Source: an uncultured Geobacteraceae bacterium (GTDB lineage Bacteria > Desulfobacterota > Desulfuromonadia > Geobacterales > Pseudopelobacteraceae). Taken from it: a stretch of 9,760 nt of DNA. Of the stretch, positions 4,666 through 9,760 are shown in pieces. Numbering within the stretch: position 1 is the stretch's first letter; each line of letters opens with the position of its first letter. A model generated the notes under the pieces. That model was not told where the DNA came from and made no database searches. It saw only the letters and a list, made by a program, of their open reading frames with translations. The position numbers and the translations under genes were made by a program. Where the stretch lies: the NCBI GenBank assembly GCA_903879825.1, contig CAIRND010000198.1:1-9760 (forward strand), given 5' to 3'.

Positions 4666-7094
4666 ATGTATCTCAAGGAGAAATCACCCCACTTAGGCCA
4701 GCCTTGGCAGCGATGATTTCTGACGAAATCGGCGGGTGTACCGGGTGTGGCGTCTGTGTCAGCGAATGCGGATTTTTGAAACTGCATGGTTCGCCCCGCG
4801 ATCTTTCCCGCTCCTACGATCCGACCAACCCGAAAAAAAATATTGTCTGTTTTGAGTGCAGCCTGTGTGGGCTCTGCTCTGCCGTATGCCCGGAAGGGCT
4901 GAATCCGCAGGCCCTCTTTCTGGAGATGCGGCGCGAGGCGGTCGATCGTGGCTATGGTACTTTTCCCGAACACAAGGGGCTTATTGGCTATGAACGGACC
5001 GGAACGTCCCGCCGGTTTAGCTGGTATGGACTGCCGGAGGGATGCAGCACGGTATTTTTCCCCGGATGTGCCTTGTCCGGCACGCGTCCCGCGGCAACTC
5101 TTGAGGTCTATGAGAAATTGAGGGAAACAATTCCTGCACTGGGACTCGTGATGGATTGCTGCACAAAACCGTCTCACGACCTGGGGCGTCAGCAGTATTT
5201 CCTGGAAATGTTTGGCGAGATGGTGGCGTGGCTGGAATCCCACGGAGTGCAGAAAATTCTGGTTGCCTGCCCCAACTGCTATAAAGTGTTTACCGACTAC
5301 GCCCGGCAATTTCAAACAGAAACGGTGTACGAAAAACTTGCTGAAATTATGCCGGGTATCGCTCTGGATAGTAACTCCGCTCCGGTGACGATCCACGACC
5401 CCTGCGTGGTGCGATTTGCTTCCGCCCCTCAGGCGGCGGCGCGATCCTTGATTTCCGGTTCAGGACGCATGATTGAAGAGATGCCGCATACACGCACCAC
5501 GGCGCTCTGCTGTGGAGAAGGTGGAACCGTTGGGGCGTTGGCACCGGATCTTGTCCATGGCTGGGGGCAGCGTCGCGTTGATGAAGCGGCGGGTCGACCG
5601 GTCGTTACCTATTGTGCCGGCTGTGCCAATTTTCTGGGGAAACGACTGAAGGTTCGCCATCTTCTTGATGTGGTTTTTAATACACCAAAACCGTCATCTG
5701 GCCCGATGACCTATGTAAACCGTCTGCGGCTCAAATCCCGCTTTAAGAAAATAGTCCCGGCCGTGGCGAGCAGAGAGCGGACCGTACCCCGTGGCAGCAG
5801 TTCCGGAGCGCTCCGGCCGCTGCTGTTTATCGTTGCCCTGATAGCTCTGTTTGTTCTGGTACGGTTTAGCGGTGTCGGCCAGTATCTTGAGCCGGAAAAG
5901 CTCCGCGCCCTTTTTGCCAGTTTTGGCATCGTTGCGCCGCTGGTTTACATCGCGTTTTACACTGTTGCACCGGCGTTGATGCTGCCCGGTTTACCGATCA
6001 GCATAGCGGGAGCCATTGTTTTTGGCCCGGTATGGGGCGTCATCTATACCATTATCGGGGCGACCCTGGGGGCCTGTGTGGCCTTTCTGATCGCCCGCTA
6101 TGCAGCACGGGATTGGGTGGAGCGCCGTCTGGTCGGGTCTCGTTGGAGCAAGCTCGACAGTGAAACTGCCCAAAATGGCTGGAAAGCGGTGGCATTTACT
6201 CGCTTGATACCCCTGTTTCCGTTCAATCTGCTCAATTTTGCCTTCGGCCTGACTAAAATATCATTTTTTCAGTACGCCATATCAACATTCATTTTCATGT
6301 TGCCCGGCACAATCGCCTTTATCACCTTTTCAAGTTCATTGCTCGGTTTGCTGAAAGGAAAGGTCTCCCGCGAGTTTTTTATCGGGATCGTACTGATTGT
6401 CGCGGTTTCAATGCTGCCGAAGCTGGTGGCCTGGTACAAAATCCGTGCGGGTCGGGAACGGCCACCGGAAGTGCCGTGGGGTCTGCGAAGAAGTTTACAG
6501 CGAAAGGGCATCTGTATCGGTTTACTCGGTGTGGCTGCACTGATCATATTTGCCCTGATACGCACGTTCTTTTGGGCGCTTGATGCCCATCTTTATACCA
6601 TTGAATTCAATATTCTCTTTGTTTGCCATCGTCTGAGGGATGCCGATCTGGCCGGGTTTGTGGAATATCTGCGCCCCATGTCTGCACTGAGGGGGGGCGG
6701 GATTGCACTGCTCAGCCAGGCGCTGCAGACCTTTGTCTTTCCATTCTCCCCCTTATCGACCATCGCCGCGTTTACGACGGCTTTTGGCCTGGTGCCGGGT
6801 GCTTTGTATGTCGGAGGAGCCGGTCTGGTGGTCACCGCTCTGGCTGCCTTGATTGGACGCCTGCTTCTGGGTGATCTGTTGCCACTTCGTATGCAATACA
6901 AGGGGCTGCCGCCTCTCACCCCGCCTGCTGCCTGGACCTGGTGGTGTGCCGCACTGCTGGCCGCGACTCACGCCGTGCCGTTGCTGCTGTGCGGACTATG
7001 GATCGGGGCGTTCCGGATTCCACCGCTCCGTGCCGCCGTTATCATTGCTGCTGGCCTGGCCGTTCGAATAATTTATTCAGTTGCCGTACGATAA
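4662..7094 (+). CDS. Fusion: ferredoxin / double-CCG (HdrD/GlpC-like) oxidoreductase + TVP38/DedA-like VTT membrane modules
   Basis: An 810-residue membrane protein in one unbroken frame. Residues 20-80 hold two 4Fe-4S motifs: C26-C29-C32-C36 and C66-C69-C72-C76-P (C63 nearby). Two complete CCG motifs follow, C136/C166-C167/C203-C206 and C248/C283-C284/C318-C321, as in HdrB/HdrD, GlpC and DsrK proteins, where they bind unusual Fe-S centres for disulfide or quinone-linked redox work. A linker leads to a transmembrane segment at about 385-402, then a VTT domain at about 424-570 with VAPALMLPGLPISIAGAI and the family signature around R514 (RLIPLFPFNLLNFAFG). After another segment at 616-640, residues 680-745 resemble the first half of a second VTT domain, and 764-810 are again hydrophobic. 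The ATG overlaps the preceding stop; only a weak AGGA at 4647-4650 lies upstream, so coupling probably sets the start. The redox part should lie in the cytoplasm. Substrate unknown. Confidence 0.9.
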   Translation: MNVSQGEITPLRPALAAMISDEIGGCTGCGVCVSECGFLKLHGSPRDLSRSYDPTNPKKNIVCFECSLCGLCSAVCPEGLNPQALFLEMRREAVDRGYGTFPEHKGLIGYERTGTSRRFSWYGLPEGCSTVFFPGCALSGTRPAATLEVYEKLRETIPALGLVMDCCTKPSHDLGRQQYFLEMFGEMVAWLESHGVQKILVACPNCYKVFTDYARQFQTETVYEKLAEIMPGIALDSNSAPVTIHDPCVVRFASAPQAAARSLISGSGRMIEEMPHTRTTALCCGEGGTVGALAPDLVHGWGQRRVDEAAGRPVVTYCAGCANFLGKRLKVRHLLDVVFNTPKPSSGPMTYVNRLRLKSRFKKIVPAVASRERTVPRGSSSGALRPLLFIVALIALFVLVRFSGVGQYLEPEKLRALFASFGIVAPLVYIAFYTVAPALMLPGLPISIAGAIVFGPVWGVIYTIIGATLGACVAFLIARYAARDWVERRLVGSRWSKLDSETAQNGWKAVAFTRLIPLFPFNLLNFAFGLTKISFFQYAISTFIFMLPGTIAFITFSSSLLGLLKGKVSREFFIGIVLIVAVSMLPKLVAWYKIRAGRERPPEVPWGLRRSLQRKGICIGLLGVAALIIFALIRTFFWALDAHLYTIEFNILFVCHRLRDADLAGFVEYLRPMSALRGGGIALLSQALQTFVFPFSPLSTIAAFTTAFGLVPGALYVGGAGLVVTALAALIGRLLLGDLLPLRMQYKGLPPLTPPAAWTWWCAALLAATHAVPLLLCGLWIGAFRIPPLRAAVIIAAGLAVRIIYSVAVR

Positions 7095-7112
7095 AAATTG
7101 AGGAGATCTCAC

Positions 7113-7853
7113 ATGAACAAACGTATTATCCGCACCATGCTTGTTACCACGCTGCTCTTTGCCCTGGCACTTCCGGGTATTGCCGCCAAACAAAAACCGA
7201 CCGGTGTCACGACAGTCAAGACCGGAACAGACACCATGACGGTCGATCCACAGACGCGTGAGGTTCGTGTTACCTCAACGGTTATCAAAGATTGCTCTCA
7301 GCCATCGGTGTGCGACTGGGGCCGGCGCTTTCAAGCCTTCTTCGGAACCAAAGATGGCAAGATGGCACCATTTTTCATTTTTTCCACTGAAGTCAACCGA
7401 ACTGAAATCGACAAAGCGATCAAAGCCGTTGGCATCAAGTCGCGCCGCCAGATACCGATGACAGAGGTAAAACAGCGCTCCGGATTGAAATCAACCACAC
7501 AGAAGGAAGATTATCTTGATGGAGATCCGATGCTTATTTCGGTCCGCTGGAAAAAGGATGGGAAAGTAGTTGAAGCCGCAATTGAGGACCTGATCGAGGA
7601 AAAAATTACGGTTGATGGTAAAGACGTTATCAAGCCTTATACCCCTCATTTTGTGTATCACGGCACCGCTGAAGCGATCAACTTTGCCTCAGGCTGCATC
7701 GTTTGCCCGTCAGGTTGTAATGGCGGCATAATCGCCGACAACTCGCTCCCGCTGAAGGAAACCAAAAATTACTTCCGCTTTGATTGGAATAAGATGCCGG
7801 CGCCGGGCACAAAAGTTGAAATTATACTGAAGTCTGTCTACGGAAGCAGATAG
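7113..7853 (+). CDS. Exported YdjY-domain protein with a cysteine cluster
   Basis: A 246-residue protein with a signal peptide (MNKRIIR, hydrophobic 9-23, likely cleavage after GIAA), so periplasmic or membrane-facing. The mature part matches the YdjY domain by motif: the closing stretch SGCIVCPSGCNGGI (194-207) has C195-x2-C198-x3-C202, and an earlier pair C61-x5-C67 lies in the N-terminal half. These five cysteines could bind an Fe-S cluster or another metal, or take part in thiol chemistry; YdjY proteins are often called ferredoxin-like but their function is not established. ATG 7113 is chosen because GAGGAGA at 7100-7106 lies just before it; an in-frame TTG at 7098 would precede that site. 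It follows the VTT fusion by 18 bases and ends the operon. In E. coli, ydjY lies between the VTT genes ydjX and ydjZ, a striking match to this context. Confidence 0.85.
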   Translation: MNKRIIRTMLVTTLLFALALPGIAAKQKPTGVTTVKTGTDTMTVDPQTREVRVTSTVIKDCSQPSVCDWGRRFQAFFGTKDGKMAPFFIFSTEVNRTEIDKAIKAVGIKSRRQIPMTEVKQRSGLKSTTQKEDYLDGDPMLISVRWKKDGKVVEAAIEDLIEEKITVDGKDVIKPYTPHFVYHGTAEAINFASGCIVCPSGCNGGIIADNSLPLKETKNYFRFDWNKMPAPGTKVEIILKSVYGSR

Positions 7854-7921
7854 ACAAAACCATCACACAGATTAATGAACTACGGACAGAATACATAGAA
7901 TTAAACCTGAAAAAAGCAGTT

Positions 7922-8052
7922 TCACGCAACGACGCAACGACGCAACGAATGAAGTCAATAGATTAAGTAAAAAAACAGGTTCACCCGGTTGGTTAATCAC
8001 TATTTCGGTATAAGTCTTTGTTTTTCGTGGCGTTCGTTGCGGCGTTGCGTGA
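7922..8052. repeat. Structured intergenic repeat with nested inverted arms and 8-bp tandem units
   Basis: Fills most of the 199-base gap between converging genes. The left end holds three exact tandem copies of CGCAACGA (7925-7932, 7933-7940, 7941-7948). The right end, 8034-8052, holds the inverse: TCGTTGCG followed by a one-mismatch copy, GCGTTGCG. The outer arms TCACGCAACG (7922-7931) and CGTTGCGTGA (8043-8052) are exact inverse matches, and with one mismatch the match extends to about 19 bases. Inside, AATAGATTAA (7957-7966) pairs with TTAATCACTATT (7993-8004) apart from a 2-base bulge. The right arm ends at the base next to the ABC gene's stop codon. It looks like a REP-like or miniature mobile element; similar GCAACG/GCAAAG repeats are common between genes in Geobacter-type genomes (from memory). 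The remaining gap, 7854-7921, shows nothing convincing. Confidence 0.65.
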
Positions 8053-9760
8053 TCAAATGCCGTATGTAGGTTCGATTTCCCGGTTATGCTGCTGCCGGGA
8101 CCAGATCTCCGCATACAGCCCCTCGTGCTGAAGCAATTCAGCAGCGGGGCCCTGTTCGACAATCTGTCCGGATTTGAGCACAATGATCCGGTCGCAGTCA
8201 CGGAATGCTGATACTCTCTGCGAGACAATCAGCACCGTTCTCCCCGTATAAAATTTCCCCATTTCGTTGAGAATCTCTTCCTCACGCCCAGCATCGACCG
8301 CTGAAAGCGGATCATCCAGCAACAGTATCGGCGGGTTTCCGGCAACAGCACGTGCGATGGCAAGTCGCTGCTTCTGCCCGCCGGAAAGCGTTACGCCTTT
8401 TTCACCCACCTGCGTGTCAAATTTATCGGGAAACGATTCTACGTCCTCAAGAAAGCCGGCCTGAGCGGCAGCTATTTTCATCAGCTCTTCCGGGTGCTCG
8501 CCGACTATTCCATAACTGATATTTTCTGCAACCGTCCGGGAAAACAGGAACGTCTCCTGAGGCACATAGCCGATCAAGCGTCGAAGGCTGGTGGTGGTTA
8601 CAGCGTTAATGTCCCGTCCGTCTATAAACAGCATTTTCTCCGGGATCGGCAATAGTCGCGCGATCAGTCGTAAAAGAGTCGTTTTTCCGCAGCCGACCTC
8701 ACCGGTGATGCCAATCGTTTCCCCCGCCTGAATATGAAATGAGATATCCTTTATAACTGCCGTGCTGCCATAGCTGAAGCTGAGGTTGTGTGCTGAAATC
8801 CCCGTATCCAGTGAGCTGATCGGCTGCGCGTCGGGGTGATCGGTCACCGATGGCTCTGCTGCCAGTATTTCGGCCAGGCGAGACATCGAGGCGGCCCCTC
8901 GCTGAGCAAGGGTAAGAATCCATCCAAGCACCGCTGTCGGCCAGACCAGCATGGCCAGGTAGCCGCTAAAGGCGACAAAATCCCCCAGAGTTATGACGTT
9001 GTTTATTACCAGACGCCCTCCCATGAAAAGCACGATGAGAGTACCCGAACCGGTCGCAATCGCCATGACCGGGATTATGATGCCGCGTAAACGCGCCAAA
9101 CGGAGGTTGTGCTTGAGATAGCGCTCAGCGCTTTTGCTGAACTCGCCTTGAAAATAATCCTCCCGGCAATAAGATTTGATTAGTCGTACTGCGGAAACGG
9201 TTTCTTCTGCCTGGCTGGAAAGGTGTGCCAGTTCCTCCTGCGCCTGGAGGGAACGATGAAAGAGGCGGTGACTGACTTTTTTAACGACGATCACCATTAA
9301 CGGGAAGGGGAGTATTGCCCAAAAAGTCAGCCAGGGGTGAATGCGAACCATCATCGTAACGGCGGCACTGTAGATCAGCAGCGTGTTAATGGCGCTCATG
9401 GAGCCAAAGCCGGTAAGCATACGGACGTTTGTCAGGTCATTGGAAAAACGGGAAAGGATGTCTCCGCTCCGGCTGTTTGAAAAATAACCGAGGTCAAGCC
9501 GGGTCAGTCGCTGGAACAGATCATTACGGATACGGAACTCTATGATACGAGCGGCATTCAGTGTCAATGTCCGTGAAAAAATGCGGGTGATACAGTGCAA
9601 CAGTGCCAAGAGTACAATGGTAAGGGCACAGGTCGCGGGGGAAAAACGTGCCGTGTGCGGGTGCTGCAGAGCCTCCACCGCCAGCTTCATGAACCAGGGG
9701 ATCAACAGAGCAAAGGCGTTGGTGAGAAGAAGAAACATCGCCCCGCCGGCATACCGCCAG
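8053..9760 (-). CDS. ABC exporter half-transporter (YheI/MdlA-like), 5' end outside the window
   Basis: A membrane domain fused to an ATPase domain; the frame stays open past the ATG at 9738 to the window edge, so the start lies beyond base 9760. Counting from that ATG, about 1-290 are the exporter transmembrane domain and about 310-561 the ATPase. The ATPase shows an A-loop (FSYGS), Walker A GEVGCGKTT with K352, Q-loop VPQETFLFS, signature LSGGQKQR from L451, and Walker B LLLLDDPLSAVD with D475-D476. The usual catalytic glutamate is aspartate (D476) and the H-loop histidine is glutamine (Q507 in VSQRVS), as in the weak-site half of heterodimeric exporters such as YheI/YheH or TM287/288. A partner half is expected; none lies downstream, so it should be upstream, outside the window. 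The substrate (lipid, drug or peptide) cannot be read from sequence. The gene converges on the YdjY operon and seems unrelated to it. Confidence 0.93.
   Translation of the reverse strand, partial: WRYAGGAMFLLLTNAFALLIPWFMKLAVEALQHPHTARFSPATCALTIVLLALLHCITRIFSRTLTLNAARIIEFRIRNDLFQRLTRLDLGYFSNSRSGDILSRFSNDLTNVRMLTGFGSMSAINTLLIYSAAVTMMVRIHPWLTFWAILPFPLMVIVVKKVSHRLFHRSLQAQEELAHLSSQAEETVSAVRLIKSYCREDYFQGEFSKSAERYLKHNLRLARLRGIIIPVMAIATGSGTLIVLFMGGRLVINNVITLGDFVAFSGYLAMLVWPTAVLGWILTLAQRGAASMSRLAEILAAEPSVTDHPDAQPISSLDTGISAHNLSFSYGSTAVIKDISFHIQAGETIGITGEVGCGKTTLLRLIARLLPIPEKMLFIDGRDINAVTTTSLRRLIGYVPQETFLFSRTVAENISYGIVGEHPEELMKIAAAQAGFLEDVESFPDKFDTQVGEKGVTLSGGQKQRLAIARAVAGNPPILLLDDPLSAVDAGREEEILNEMGKFYTGRTVLIVSQRVSAFRDCDRIIVLKSGQIVEQGPAAELLQHEGLYAEIWSRQQHNREIEPTYGI

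Noticed and set aside
4407..5396. A 329-codon open frame on the minus strand
   Set aside because: It lies opposite the rhodanese-like gene and the Fe-S/CCG part of the fusion, whose cysteine motifs are unambiguous. The antisense translation shows no recognisable domain.
7098..7112. TTG at 7098 as the YdjY start
   Set aside because: It would place the ribosome-binding sequence GAGGAGA inside the gene and add residues before an otherwise normal signal peptide; ATG 7113 fits better.
7854..7921. Weak AAACCTG...CAGTTT inverted repeat after the YdjY gene as a terminator
   Set aside because: The stem is short with a bulge and no proper T-run follows on the strand of the operon; it is too weak to call.
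8067..8086. A tRNA T-arm-like string (GGTTCGATTTCCCGG)
   Set aside because: It lies inside the 3' end of the ABC gene, has no matching acceptor, D or anticodon arms nearby, and is not a copy of the tRNA-Lys 3' end.

Overview
The window looks like chromosomal DNA of moderate GC from an anaerobic bacterium of the Desulfuromonadales/Geobacterales type. This is inferred from gene style: a PocR-containing sensor kinase paired with an Rcp1-like receiver, a selenium-metabolism-type LysR regulator, CCG-domain iron-sulfur oxidoreductases, exported rhodaneses and GCAACG-type intergenic repeats. No marker gene fixes the taxon.

Layout: (1) 1-2159, plus strand: the 3' part of a PAS-PocR-HisKA-HATPase histidine kinase followed closely by a stand-alone CheY/Rcp1-like response regulator. 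(2) 2190-3083, minus strand: a LysR-type regulator. (3) 3084-3246: a divergent control region with two matching TCG-N7-CGA sites 22 bp apart, a good sigma-70-like promoter pointing rightward and a small hairpin. (4) 3247-3322: tRNA-Lys(CTT) with an encoded CCA. (5) 3423-7853, plus strand: a four-gene putative operon coding for an exported tandem rhodanese, an exported rhodanese-like protein without its catalytic cysteine, a large fusion of a ferredoxin/double-CCG (HdrD/GlpC-like) oxidoreductase with one clear and one probable VTT (TVP38/TMEM64/DedA-like) membrane module, and an exported YdjY-domain protein with a cysteine cluster. (6) 7922-8052: a structured repeat with nested inverted arms, between converging genes. 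(7) 8053-9760, minus strand: most of an ABC exporter half-transporter, cut by the window edge.

The centre of interest is the 3423-7853 operon. It resembles a condensed version of the E. coli ydjX-ydjY-ydjZ-...-ynjE cluster (two VTT proteins, YdjY and a rhodanese), with the VTT modules fused to a CCG iron-sulfur oxidoreductase. Exported rhodaneses would handle sulfane sulfur or a selenium analogue outside the cytoplasmic membrane, the fusion would couple cytoplasmic thiol/disulfide-type redox chemistry to a membrane carrier-like module, and YdjY would contribute a further exported cysteine site. The neighbouring LysR protein may control the operon from the divergent region, with the tRNA gene lying between promoter and operon. 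The substrate and the regulation are inferences; the domain content and gene order are read directly.
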